DNA of 64,000 nt from Microbacterium sp. 11MF (lineage in GTDB: Bacteria; Actinomycetota; Actinomycetes; Actinomycetales; Microbacteriaceae). The position numbers and the translations under genes are program-made. Shown here one piece after another: positions 24,584-33,208 of this stretch. The notes beneath the pieces are model-generated. The model saw nothing but the letters and a program-made list of their open reading frames with translations, was not told where the DNA came from and did not search any database. Every line of letters begins with the position of its first letter. The first letter of the stretch is position 1. Where the stretch lies: positions 186,001-250,000 of the forward strand of contig NZ_KB911461.1 of assembly GCF_000383475.1 (NCBI RefSeq), written 5' to 3'.

Positions 24584-27500
24584 GCGTTCATCCTCTCGTT
24601 CGCGATGGTGCGGCCGTCGGCGGCCAGGTCGCGCAGCGCGGCGGCCTGCGTCCGGCGACGGTCGGCGGTGTCGAGATCGAACACCAGGAGCTCCGGCAGC
24701 GAGGTCGCGAAGTAGTCGACCTCGTCGGGTGCGGCCTCGATCTGTGCGGCACGCGCATCGAGCGCCTCCCAGATCGCCTCGGCGGCGGCGGTCTCGCCCA
24801 GACGTGCGTGGGCGACGCCGATCCAGAACGTGGCTTCGTCGGCGGGACGCGGAGCGACCGCGAGGGGCGTCGCCGCACACGCCCGCTCCCAGGCGGCGCG
24901 GGCGGCCGCGTCGTCGCCCGCGAGGCGGTGCGCGTCGCCGAGGGCCACGAACCGTTCGGCCTGAGGGACGGCGGGATGCCGCCCCTCGCCGAGATTCGCG
25001 GGAGCGTCGATCCCCGCTTCGAGCAGGGCGACGGCGGCATCCGCTCGGCCCTCGGCGCAGGCGCGTCGCGCGAGCAGGCACGCCGCGCGGTCGTAGGCGG
25101 CCAGCACGATTCCCTCGCCGCCTTCGAACGGACGGAACACGCGCGTCGTCAGGATCCGCCACGCGTCGTCGACGCGGTCGGCGTCGAGCAGAAGTCCGAC
25201 ATGGGTGACCGCGAGGTCGTCGCGGGCGTCGAGTGCGGCGGGGTGGCGTTCCATGAGCGCGAGGCGGGCGGAGGCATCCGTTTCCGTCAACTGCGCGAGC
25301 AGGTCGCGTTCGAGGACGAGACGCGGGTCGGGGCGGTGGGCGAGCGCGGTCTCGTAGTGATCGGCTGCCCGGGCGGGGTCGCCGCCCGTGCGGACCGTCG
25401 CGAGGGCGAGGTTGCGCAGCAGGACCGGGTCGTCGCAGCCCAGGTCCCGCGCGCGCTGGAAAGCCGCGTGGGCGTCGTCGTCGCGCCCGGCGTCGAGCAG
25501 CCAGGCGCCGAGCATCGCCGCGGCGGCGGAGGACCCGGCCGCGGTGCCGGCGACGAGGGCATCGAGCTGGTCGAGTCCTGCGGGGAAGGCGCCGCCGAGG
25601 TCGAGGAGGTCGGCGGCGGCGCGCTCAGTCGCGGCCAGATCGGGGCGCCCGGCGGCATCCGCCCAGGCGGTGCGGAGGATCAGGCGGACCGGCTCGAGGT
25701 TGCCGAACCCGGCGTCGCCGGTCGCCTCGCGCTCGGTCGCGGCGAGGGCTTCGTCGAGCGCGCCGGCCCGGGCGAACTCGGCGCCGGCGTCGAGCGCGGC
25801 GCGCGGGTCCGACGGTGCGGAGCCCGTCAGGCAGGCGGTGATCGGGTCGAGGGGGTCCGCCGCGATCAGGGCATCGAGTGCTGCGTCGTCGTCGCGCCCG
25901 AGCCGGCGCAGCGCGAGTACGCGGAGGCGCCGGGCCTCGGCGATCGACCCGGCGGCGTCTGCCCGTCGAAGGGCGTCGGCCGGTCGACCGTCCGCCAGGG
26001 CAAGACGGGCGCGAGCGAGGGATGCCGGTGCCGCCCACACCGCGTTCCACGCCGCGCGCGCGAACCGCCGGTCGGCGTCGGCGCGCTCGCCGAGACGCTC
26101 GAGCGCGAGCCCGAGCAGGTAGTGCGCCTCGCCGTCACGGGGGTTGAGGTTGCGTCGGGTCTCGCGGGCGACCGCCGCCTCGAGGTGATCGCGCGCCGCG
26201 GCGTACTCGCCCCGCGCGAGGTGCCACGATCCGAGCATCGTGCGCGCGCGGGCGTCGTCCGGATCACGCCGGAGTGCTTCGTGGAGGTAGGGGAGGGGCG
26301 ACCGGGAGGGATGCCGGTACTGCACGAGATGCGTCGCGGTGAGCAGCAGCTCGTCGGTGCCCTCGATTCGCTCGGCCGGCTCGGGCGCTGTCGCGACCCA
26401 GGGCTCGATCGGTTCCGCGTCGCGCCGGAACCATCGGACGAGGGTCGCGTCGCCCGCGACCAGCGCCACCGCGACTGCCGTCCCGGCGACCTCGACAACG
26501 GCGGGGGAGTCGGGTCCGACGGAGACCTGGAACATCTCCCGTCTGTCGTCGACCTCGACCTCGAGGTGTGCCGCCTCGTGCGCGCGCGTCGTGATCACGC
26601 CGATGCGCGATCGGCCGCCCTCGGTCGTGACCGAGACCGCGGCATCCGTCGTCGCCTGCCGCACCGGACCGATGGCGTGCACGGGGAACCAGTGCTGCGA
26701 GAACGTCTTCGTCTCGCCGGGCATGAGCCAGGCGAAGTCGGGCTGGTTGTCGGTGTAGACGCCAGCCATGAGCTCGACGTAGGGGCCGTCGGTGTCGGTC
26801 AGCTGGTCGTCCCACGCGCGTCCGATCGGCCCGTCGCCCCATGTCCACTGCTTCTTGCCCGGTGAGATCGCGGGGTCGGCCCAGTGCACGAAGCCCGCAT
26901 CGGCGGCGTGGTCGTAGCCGCCGAAGAAGCCGTCGTCGGTGTCGGTGATCATGTACGACGTCGGCACCGGGATGTTGCTGTAAACATCGATGCGGTCGGC
27001 GTCCGGGCGCTCGGCGGCGAGGGCGGGGTAGTCGACGCCGTAGTACGGCCGGTCGGCGCGGGGGAACGCAGTGATCGCGCGGCGGGCGTGATCGGCGACG
27101 TAGCTCACGTCGTCGGGGAAGAAGGATTGGTACTGCTCGTGCGACCGGGCGGCGACGTTCGCCCACCACAGGAAGGTCTGCGGAACGTCGGTGCGGTTGT
27201 GCAGACGCACGTCGAGCTCGATGAGGGAGGACCCCGGGCGCAGCCGCACGCCGTGAAGACCCCGCATCCGCTGCAGCGGGTCGAGGTCGCTTTGCCAGAC
27301 GACCGCCGCGCCGTCGTCCTCGCGCTCGATGCGGCTGTCGACGGGGAGGAACGTCGCCGGGCGATGGTGCTGTGGCCAGTTGAACTCGACGCCGCCCGAG
27401 ATCCACGGGCCGGCGAGGCCGACGAGCGCCGGTTTGATGACGTTGTTCCGGTAGAAGAAGTCGTAGCCGGCGACCTTGTCGTACCCGATGTGGATGCGGC

Positions 27501-27801
27501 CGCCGAGCTCGGGCAGCAGCATCAGCCGGACGTAGGCGTTCTCGAGGTGGATCGCCCGCCACGCGCGGGGACGCTTGTCGTGCGAGATCGACTCGATCAT
27601 CGGCAGCGGATAGACCCGTCCGCTCGAGCCCTGGTAGACGCGCCGGTCGAGGAACGCCGGGTACGGGTCGGGTTCGCCGGGCTCGTAGGTGTCGATGGTG
27701 ACGTTCTCGCTCCAGCACGCGACCCCGCCGACGTCGAGCAGCGCCTGCTGGTCGGCGGGGGCGTCGGGAAGGCGGATGCGGCTGGGCGCGGCGTCGGGCA
27801 T
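24580..27801 (-). CDS. DUF5107 domain protein with TPR repeats
   Basis: A 1073-residue cytoplasmic protein. Residues about 60-370 form a DUF5107 domain (LMLLPELGGRIHIGYDK, GPWISGGVEFNWPQHHRP, SYMITDTDDGFFGGYDH), a beta-rich fold similar to aldose-epimerase-like sugar-binding domains. From about residue 480 to 1040 follow many TPR-like helix pairs. DUF5107-TPR proteins recur in carbohydrate loci, and here the gene is coupled to a GH-A hydrolase. It could be a glycosidase or a sugar-sensing scaffold; the function is unproven. The start fits a leaderless promoter. Confidence 0.75.
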   Translation of the reverse strand: MPDAAPSRIRLPDAPADQQALLDVGGVACWSENVTIDTYEPGEPDPYPAFLDRRVYQGSSGRVYPLPMIESISHDKRPRAWRAIHLENAYVRLMLLPELGGRIHIGYDKVAGYDFFYRNNVIKPALVGLAGPWISGGVEFNWPQHHRPATFLPVDSRIEREDDGAAVVWQSDLDPLQRMRGLHGVRLRPGSSLIELDVRLHNRTDVPQTFLWWANVAARSHEQYQSFFPDDVSYVADHARRAITAFPRADRPYYGVDYPALAAERPDADRIDVYSNIPVPTSYMITDTDDGFFGGYDHAADAGFVHWADPAISPGKKQWTWGDGPIGRAWDDQLTDTDGPYVELMAGVYTDNQPDFAWLMPGETKTFSQHWFPVHAIGPVRQATTDAAVSVTTEGGRSRIGVITTRAHEAAHLEVEVDDRREMFQVSVGPDSPAVVEVAGTAVAVALVAGDATLVRWFRRDAEPIEPWVATAPEPAERIEGTDELLLTATHLVQYRHPSRSPLPYLHEALRRDPDDARARTMLGSWHLARGEYAAARDHLEAAVARETRRNLNPRDGEAHYLLGLALERLGERADADRRFARAAWNAVWAAPASLARARLALADGRPADALRRADAAGSIAEARRLRVLALRRLGRDDDAALDALIAADPLDPITACLTGSAPSDPRAALDAGAEFARAGALDEALAATEREATGDAGFGNLEPVRLILRTAWADAAGRPDLAATERAAADLLDLGGAFPAGLDQLDALVAGTAAGSSAAAAMLGAWLLDAGRDDDAHAAFQRARDLGCDDPVLLRNLALATVRTGGDPARAADHYETALAHRPDPRLVLERDLLAQLTETDASARLALMERHPAALDARDDLAVTHVGLLLDADRVDDAWRILTTRVFRPFEGGEGIVLAAYDRAACLLARRACAEGRADAAVALLEAGIDAPANLGEGRHPAVPQAERFVALGDAHRLAGDDAAARAAWERACAATPLAVAPRPADEATFWIGVAHARLGETAAAEAIWEALDARAAQIEAAPDEVDYFATSLPELLVFDLDTADRRRTQAAALRDLAADGRTIANERMNA

Positions 27802-27807
27802 GGGGCG

Positions 27808-27813
27808 AATCTA
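27808..27813 (-). promoter_or_regulatory. leaderless -10 box of the DUF5107 gene
   Basis: TAGATT on the minus strand, 6 bases before the ATG at 27801. The divergent AraC gene starts 93 bases away. Confidence 0.5.
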
Positions 27814-27894
27814 AGCGCGGTGGCGAGCTCGGGCCATGGGTTCGCGTGCGGTCGACATGGACGATTCGACGATGCGGTGCGGCAGGATGAAGGG

Positions 27895-28758
27895 ATGCAG
27901 CGCGCGGACGGGTTCGAGCGGCAGCGGCTGAGCGTCGTGCCGCGTCCCGTCGTCGAGGCAGCCCTCGCCAAGCCGGTGACCCGGCGGATGGTGGTGACGG
28001 ATGCCGGGTACTTTCCACGCGCGGCGGGCCACGGCCGGCATCGCCCTGCGGGTGCGCCCGAGACGATCGTCATCGTCTGCGTGTCGGGGGCCGGATGGGT
28101 CGAGGCGGGCGGTCAACGGACGCGCATCGGGTCGGCGACGGCGATCGTCATCCCTGGCGATGTGCCCCATTCCTACGGAGCGGATGCCGCGGATCCCTGG
28201 ACGATCTGGTGGTGCCACGTGCGCGGCTCGGACGTGCCGGAGCTGGTCGAGGCGGTCGGGGTATCGATCGACCGGCTGGTGCTGCCGCTGCGCGCCGTCG
28301 ACCGGGCGACCGCCCTGCTCGACGAGATCTCGACGTCGCTGGCGCGAGACACGACGCCCGCGCGGATGGTCGCGGCATCCGGGATGGCGTGGCGGTTGTT
28401 CACACAGCTCGCCGTCGACCGTCTGCTGCCGGAGCACGGGACGCCCGTCGAGCGGGCGCTGCGCTACCTCGAGCAGCGCATCGACGGCACGGTGCACGTG
28501 GGAGAGCTCGCGGCGATGGTCGGGGTGTCGCCCTCGCACCTCGCTGCCCTGTTCCGCGATGCGACCGGCGGCGGGGTCATCGCGCACCACCTCGCGCTGA
28601 AGATGGCGCACGCCCGCCACCTGCTCGATACGACCGACCTGCCCGTCGCCGAGGTCGCGCGTCGCGTCGGGATGGACGATGCGTTCTACTTCTCGCGGAG
28701 GTTCCGCGTCGCCCACGGGGTGTCGCCGACGGCGTATCGGGGGCAGGGGAAGGGCTGA
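27895..28758 (+). CDS. AraC-family regulator
   Basis: A 287-residue AraC/XylS activator with an N-terminal cupin-like effector domain (PGDVPHSYGAD, WTIWWCHVRG) and a C-terminal double helix-turn-helix (VGELAAMVGVSPSHLAALF and VAEVARRVGMDDAFYFSRRF). WTIWWCHVRG-type motifs are common in AraC proteins that control plant-sugar genes. It is divergent from the DUF5107-hydrolase operon and probably activates it. The ATG at 27895 is preferred; an in-frame GTG at 27877 is possible. Confidence 0.85.
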   Translation: MQRADGFERQRLSVVPRPVVEAALAKPVTRRMVVTDAGYFPRAAGHGRHRPAGAPETIVIVCVSGAGWVEAGGQRTRIGSATAIVIPGDVPHSYGADAADPWTIWWCHVRGSDVPELVEAVGVSIDRLVLPLRAVDRATALLDEISTSLARDTTPARMVAASGMAWRLFTQLAVDRLLPEHGTPVERALRYLEQRIDGTVHVGELAAMVGVSPSHLAALFRDATGGGVIAHHLALKMAHARHLLDTTDLPVAEVARRVGMDDAFYFSRRFRVAHGVSPTAYRGQGKG

Positions 28759-28806
28759 TCGGTCCACTTTCGCGGGCGCAGTCGTCGTCTGAGCGCGCCG
28801 CGGACG

Positions 28807-29589
28807 CTAGTGGGTGCCGTCGAGGATGAGTCGGGTTGCTTCATCCGCCGCGTCCCATTGAGGGAAGTGGCCGCAGCGCTCGAACCAGTGCAGTACGGCG
28901 TCCGGGAACAGTTCTGTGGCTCGAGAGGCCTGACGGGGCACCGTAACCAGATCACGCCGCCCCCACCCGATCGTGACCCGGCCAGGTACCGTCCCGGCCG
29001 GGGCGCCCTGTTGCTTGGGTCCCTTTGTGAGGGCGTTCATGGCGGCACCGGTCGACGGCGAATCGGCCAGTCCGCGCACGTCCGGCAGCACGGTCTCGGG
29101 CGAGAGGGCCCACGGCCGCGCCGACAACTGCGCCAGCAGCAGGGTCCGTCCGACGGGGTTGCCCAGCAGGGCCGGCAGCATGCCTCGCAGCGCTCTGACC
29201 AGAGCGATCGAGGGCCGCAACGTGGCGCCGAAGACGGCGAGCTCGCGGTGACTCCAGAAGCCGCCCGGGTCCAACGCCACAGCGTCACCGCCGACCCCTC
29301 GCCGCGCGAGCTCGAGCACGATTCGGCCGCCCATCGACTGGCCTGCGGTCGAAACCCCGTCCAGCCCCTGCTCGCGGATGAAGTCCGCGACAGAGTCGGT
29401 CAACGTGGCGATCGAGACCTCACCGGCCAAGGCCGGAGTCTCACCGAACCCGGGTAAGTCGACGGCGATGACCTCACGATGTTCCGCCAGTTGGTCGAGG
29501 ATCGGGGCCCAAGACCGCCACCCTGCACCCAGGCCGTGTACGAGTAGCAGAGGGCTGCCGTTCCCGCGTCGAATGTGGTTCAGCGTCAC
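28807..29589 (-). CDS. alpha/beta hydrolase
   Basis: A 260-residue hydrolase with the classical fold: oxyanion segment LLLVHGLGAGWRSW, nucleophile Ser in GQSMGGR, Asp in WGRRDLV and His in RCGHFPQWD. No signal peptide. The frame is open far upstream, but homology begins near VTLNHIRRGNG and a leaderless promoter fixes the GTG at 29589. It lies between the AraC gene and the GH35 gene on the opposite strand. The substrate is unknown. Confidence 0.82.
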   Translation of the reverse strand: MTLNHIRRGNGSPLLLVHGLGAGWRSWAPILDQLAEHREVIAVDLPGFGETPALAGEVSIATLTDSVADFIREQGLDGVSTAGQSMGGRIVLELARRGVGGDAVALDPGGFWSHRELAVFGATLRPSIALVRALRGMLPALLGNPVGRTLLLAQLSARPWALSPETVLPDVRGLADSPSTGAAMNALTKGPKQQGAPAGTVPGRVTIGWGRRDLVTVPRQASRATELFPDAVLHWFERCGHFPQWDAADEATRLILDGTH

Positions 29590-29596
29590 CCATGCA

Positions 29597-29602
29597 ACGC
29601 TA
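29597..29602 (-). promoter_or_regulatory. leaderless -10 box of the alpha/beta hydrolase gene
   Basis: TAGCGT on the minus strand, 7 bases before the GTG at 29589. The remaining 29603-29845 shows no other clear element. Confidence 0.5.
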
Positions 29603-29845
29603 TCCCGCGCGGGTCTAGGGAGGGCCGGATCGCCAGAAGCAGCCATCGCCCCTGCGTGTGCGTGCGTTCGATCCGCATCCGCGTTTCCATGGTCGCGAGT
29701 TCGGCCCGCTTCGGAGAGTCCTGTCCACGGTGGCAGCGAGGGCGACCGCCGCCGACGGCATGCCTGGACGATCCGACGGCCTCGCCGCGCCACGTCGGCT
29801 CGCGCTCCTAGGCTCGGACCCGTCCCCGCCCCCGTTGGAGTCTCG

Positions 29846-31978
29846 ATGACGCGCGTCCACGCCCTCACCGTCCACCCGCCCGCCACGACCGAGCTCGCGG
29901 GCATCCGCCCATCGGCGGGTGATGACTCCGGCGTCGAGGTGACGGTCCAGTCCGTCCGGCAGGGCGGCATCCCGATCTTCCCGATCACCGGCGAGATCCA
30001 CTACTCCCGCATCCCTCGCGGGGAGTGGATGCCGGTGCTCACCGCCGCCCGCGCCGGCGGCCTCACCCACGTGTCGACCTACGTCCTCTGGAATCACCAC
30101 GAGCCGGAGCGCGGACGGCCGGACTTCACCGGCGGACTCGACGTGCGCGCCTTCCTTGAGACAGCGCGCGACGCCGGTCTCGGGCTCATCCTGCGGATCG
30201 GCCCGTACGCCCACGCCGAGGCGCGGCACGGCGGTCTGCCGGACTGGCTCGTCGACTCGGGGCTGCCGCTGCGCACCAACGACCCGGCCTACCTCGGCGA
30301 AGTCGAGCGGTGGTACGCCCTGCTCGCCGAGCAGGTTCGCGGCATCCCGCTGTTCTCGATCCAGGTCGACAACGAGCTCTACGACGGTGCCGATCACCTC
30401 ACCCGGCTGCGCGAGATGGCGGAGGGGCTCGGCCTGCGCGCGCCCGTCTGGACGGCGACCGGGTGGGGCGGAGCCCAGCTGCCGGACGGATTCCTGCCGG
30501 TCTACGGCGGATACCCCGAGTCGTTCTGGGTCGACGCCGACGTCGAGCCCGATCTGCGCAGCCACGCGAACTTCTACCCGTCACCGCGCCGCGACGACGA
30601 TTCGATCGGCGCCGACCACCGCGCCGGCGAGCCCGTCGCCGAAGCGGTGCGGTCGCCGCATCCGTTCACGACCTGCGAGCTCGGGTCGGGTATGACCTCG
30701 GCGTACCACCGCCGTCTCGACGTGCCGGCCGCTGATGTCGCGGCCCTCGCGATGGCCAAGCTCGCCTCGGGCAGCGTCTGGCAGGGGTACTACATGTACG
30801 CCGACGGCCGGAATCCGCGCCGCGGGCTGCAGGAGTCGCACGCCGCGGCCGGACCGAACGACTTTCCCGAGATCGCCTACGACTTCGGTGCGCCGGTCCA
30901 GGTCGACGGCGCGACGCGGCCGAGCTGGGCGGCGCTCCGCCGCCAGCACCTCATGCTCGCGCGCTGGGGCTCGGCGCTCGCCGCGATGCCGGCCTTCTTC
31001 GCCGAGGACGCCGTCGACTCGCCTGACGTCTCGGGGCTGCGGTGGTCGGTGCGCTCCAACGGATCGAGCGGTTTCGTGTTCGTCGTGAACCGGCATCCCG
31101 GGGTCGACCTGCCCGCCCAAGAGGGTGTGCGGTTCGAGGTGGGTGAGACGGTGTTCCCCGAGGTCGACATCCCGACCGGCGCGGTGTTCGCCTGGCCGTT
31201 CGGGATGCCGCTCGGCGACGCGACCGTGCACTGGCTCACCGCGCAACCGGTGACCGAGGTGCTGTGGCGGGGAGCGCCGCTGCTGGTCGCGGCGGCGACC
31301 GACGGCATCCCGCCTCAGCTCTCAGCCGACGCGGACGTCACGGAGGTCGCCGCGGACCGTGGGCGCATGTGGGAGCTGACGCGCGGCGGTGGAGTTCTCG
31401 CGCGGGTGCTCGTGCTCGATGACGCGGATGCCGACGCGATCGCGGTCGCCGACGGGCGGCTCGTCTGGGCGCCCGGCGCGGTCGTGACCAACGGCGGTGA
31501 GGTGACGTTCGCGGGGGATGCCGCCGTCGCGCCCCGGGCCGAGGTGCTCGACGACGGCGGGTGGGTGGCAATCGAGGTCGAGCCCGGACAAGCCGCGGAG
31601 GTCGCGGTGACGCTCGAACGGTCCGCCGGGGCGCCCCCGGCCGGCGCCGAACAGGGCGGTCGCGCGTCGATCCCGACGGAGTGGGATGCCGCGGCGGTCG
31701 TGACGCTGGCGGTCGACCCGGCCGACGAGCGCACGTTGCGCCTGGAGTGGATCGGCGATGTCGCCCGCGCGTGGGCCGCCGACCGGCTCGTCTCCGACGC
31801 TCTGTGGACCGGTCGCCCCTGGCGCATCCCGGCACACCTTCGCGGCGACGCGACCGAGCTGCGGATCGAGATCCTGCCCGGGAAGCCGTCCGCACGTGTG
31901 CGCTTCCCCGGCCAGGTGCCCGTCGGGGCGGGGATCACGCGCGCGGAGCTCGAGCCGCGCGCGAGCGTGCGTATCTGA
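29846..31978 (+). CDS. GH35 beta-galactosidase
   Basis: A 710-residue enzyme without signal peptide. The GH35 barrel holds ITGEIHYSRIPRGEW near residue 48 and VLWNHHEP near 80. The acid/base Glu177 is in IQVDNELYD and the nucleophile Glu278 in TTCELGSGM. The C-terminal 300 residues form beta-sandwich domains. It would release galactose from imported galactan or arabinogalactan side chains of rhamnogalacturonan-I. The ATG at 29846 has GGAG upstream; the frame is open further back, but that part is not homologous. It is a single gene. Confidence 0.9.
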   Translation: MTRVHALTVHPPATTELAGIRPSAGDDSGVEVTVQSVRQGGIPIFPITGEIHYSRIPRGEWMPVLTAARAGGLTHVSTYVLWNHHEPERGRPDFTGGLDVRAFLETARDAGLGLILRIGPYAHAEARHGGLPDWLVDSGLPLRTNDPAYLGEVERWYALLAEQVRGIPLFSIQVDNELYDGADHLTRLREMAEGLGLRAPVWTATGWGGAQLPDGFLPVYGGYPESFWVDADVEPDLRSHANFYPSPRRDDDSIGADHRAGEPVAEAVRSPHPFTTCELGSGMTSAYHRRLDVPAADVAALAMAKLASGSVWQGYYMYADGRNPRRGLQESHAAAGPNDFPEIAYDFGAPVQVDGATRPSWAALRRQHLMLARWGSALAAMPAFFAEDAVDSPDVSGLRWSVRSNGSSGFVFVVNRHPGVDLPAQEGVRFEVGETVFPEVDIPTGAVFAWPFGMPLGDATVHWLTAQPVTEVLWRGAPLLVAAATDGIPPQLSADADVTEVAADRGRMWELTRGGGVLARVLVLDDADADAIAVADGRLVWAPGAVVTNGGEVTFAGDAAVAPRAEVLDDGGWVAIEVEPGQAAEVAVTLERSAGAPPAGAEQGGRASIPTEWDAAAVVTLAVDPADERTLRLEWIGDVARAWAADRLVSDALWTGRPWRIPAHLRGDATELRIEILPGKPSARVRFPGQVPVGAGITRAELEPRASVRI

Positions 31979-32004
31979 CGCGTTCCTCGACAGCGCTGTC
32001 TGGT

Positions 32005-32062
32005 GCCGAAAGCGCACCGGCGGCCCGGTTTACAGGGGGGCGCTCTGGGCACGAGGGGGCGC
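32005..32062. repeat. degenerate inverted repeat
   Basis: GTGCCGAAAGCGC and GCGCTCTGGGCAC form imperfect arms (11 of 13 bases). They look like a decayed copy of the larger palindrome that follows, in the same intergenic space after the GH35 gene. Confidence 0.45.
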
Positions 32063-32142
32063 TCTCGCGCGTGTGCGGCGCGGGCCGGTGCAGGATCGCG
32101 CGCGGGGAGCCCCAGTATCGAGCGCGCGGGTAGCGTCGCGAG

Positions 32143-32240
32143 ACTCAGTCGCGAGAGCGCCGCCTGTTGCCGAGAGCGCTGCAGGATGCCGGGCACGTCA
32201 GGGCGCTCTCGGCACAACGGGACGCTCTCGCGGGCTGAGT
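32143..32240. repeat. 98-base nested palindrome between convergent genes
   Basis: Three nested arm pairs are visible: ACTCAG with CTGAGT at the ends, CGCGAGAGCG with CGCTCTCGCG, and GCCGAGAGCGC with GCGCTCTCGGC around a central loop near 32183-32209. It can fold into one long hairpin. It sits between the convergent GH35 and serine hydrolase genes, so it may end both transcripts, or it may be a REP-like element. Confidence 0.65.
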
Positions 32241-32248
32241 CACACCCC

Positions 32249-33208
32249 TCAGCGCGCGGAAACCACCGCGTTGTCGAGCGCGTCGAGGTCGACGCCGGGG
32301 CGTGAGACGGCGTTGGTGAGCAGCACCCACGCGATCCCCGCACTCGGATGCACCCAGAACTCGGTGCCGGCCCAGCCGCCGTGGCCGTAGACGTCCTGGT
32401 CGATGAGGCCGGGCGCGCGCGTGCGGAGGTTCCACGTGAACCCCCAGTCCTGCCCGCGCTCGGCGATGTACGGCTCGAGCCGAGGGATGTCGTCCGTCAG
32501 CGGTCGCCGCATCATCGCGAGCGTCGCCGGCTGCAGGATGCCGCCGGTCGCCCCGCCTTCGATCCGCAGCAGCTCCGAGCCCAGCCGCAGCAGGTCTTCG
32601 GCGCGGCCGACCATGCCGGCGCCCGGATGCCGCAGCGCTGCGAAGCGCGCCATGTCGACGCCCGACGCCGCAGCATCGACGACCTCGACCGAGCCGGTGT
32701 GGTCGAGGCTGAGCCCGTCCGCCCCGATCTCGCCGGCCCACTGGGTGACGGCATCCGCCCAGTCCCGTCCGGTCGCGTGCTCGACGAGCGCGGCGATGCC
32801 TTCGAACGCAAGCGACGAATAGCGTGAGGCGCTGCCCGCGACGAAGTCCCGCCCACGGGTGATCAGCTCGTCACGCAGCGGCGTCACGGGATCCAGCGGC
32901 GGCTCGGCGATGCCGGCGGTGTGCGAGGCGAGGTGACGCAGCAGCACCGAGTCGTCGCGACCCTCGCCGAACTCCGGCACAGCATCCCGAAGCGGCGTCT
33001 CGGGTGTCAGCAGCCCGCGCTCGATCGCCCGCGCCGCGGCGATCCCCAGCAGGGGCTTCGTGATCGAGAAGAGCGGGTACCGATCGGATGCCGCGGCCCC
33101 GAAGCCCTCGAGCGCAACCGTCCCCTCGGCCGTGGCCACACCGAGCACGGCCGACGGCAGCCGGCCGGCATCGACGTGCCCGCGGACGAGGTCGAACGCC
33201 GCGCTCAT
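32249..33208 (-). CDS. beta-lactamase-fold serine hydrolase
   Basis: A 319-residue class C beta-lactamase / EstB-type hydrolase without signal peptide. Nucleophile motif SITK is at residues 48-51, Tyr130-Ser-Ser is the second motif and HGG in YGHGGWAG is the third. It is the last gene of the six-gene uronate operon, with its ATG overlapping the dehydrogenase stop by 4 bases. Such proteins hydrolyse esters and some lactones. Because the pathway forms an aldarolactone, a lactonase or a deacylase role is plausible but unproven. Confidence 0.85.
   Translation of the reverse strand: MSAAFDLVRGHVDAGRLPSAVLGVATAEGTVALEGFGAAASDRYPLFSITKPLLGIAAARAIERGLLTPETPLRDAVPEFGEGRDDSVLLRHLASHTAGIAEPPLDPVTPLRDELITRGRDFVAGSASRYSSLAFEGIAALVEHATGRDWADAVTQWAGEIGADGLSLDHTGSVEVVDAAASGVDMARFAALRHPGAGMVGRAEDLLRLGSELLRIEGGATGGILQPATLAMMRRPLTDDIPRLEPYIAERGQDWGFTWNLRTRAPGLIDQDVYGHGGWAGTEFWVHPSAGIAWVLLTNAVSRPGVDLDALDNAVVSAR

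Noticed and set aside
24511-26865. A 784-codon open frame on the plus strand opposite the DUF5107-TPR gene
   Set aside because: The high-GC third positions of the real minus-strand gene keep the opposite frame free of stops. The translation is low-complexity, rich in Arg, Gly and Ala, and has no domain.
32005-32240. CRISPR-like repeats after the GH35 gene
   Set aside because: The repeated words are inverted arms of hairpins without regular spacing or spacers.
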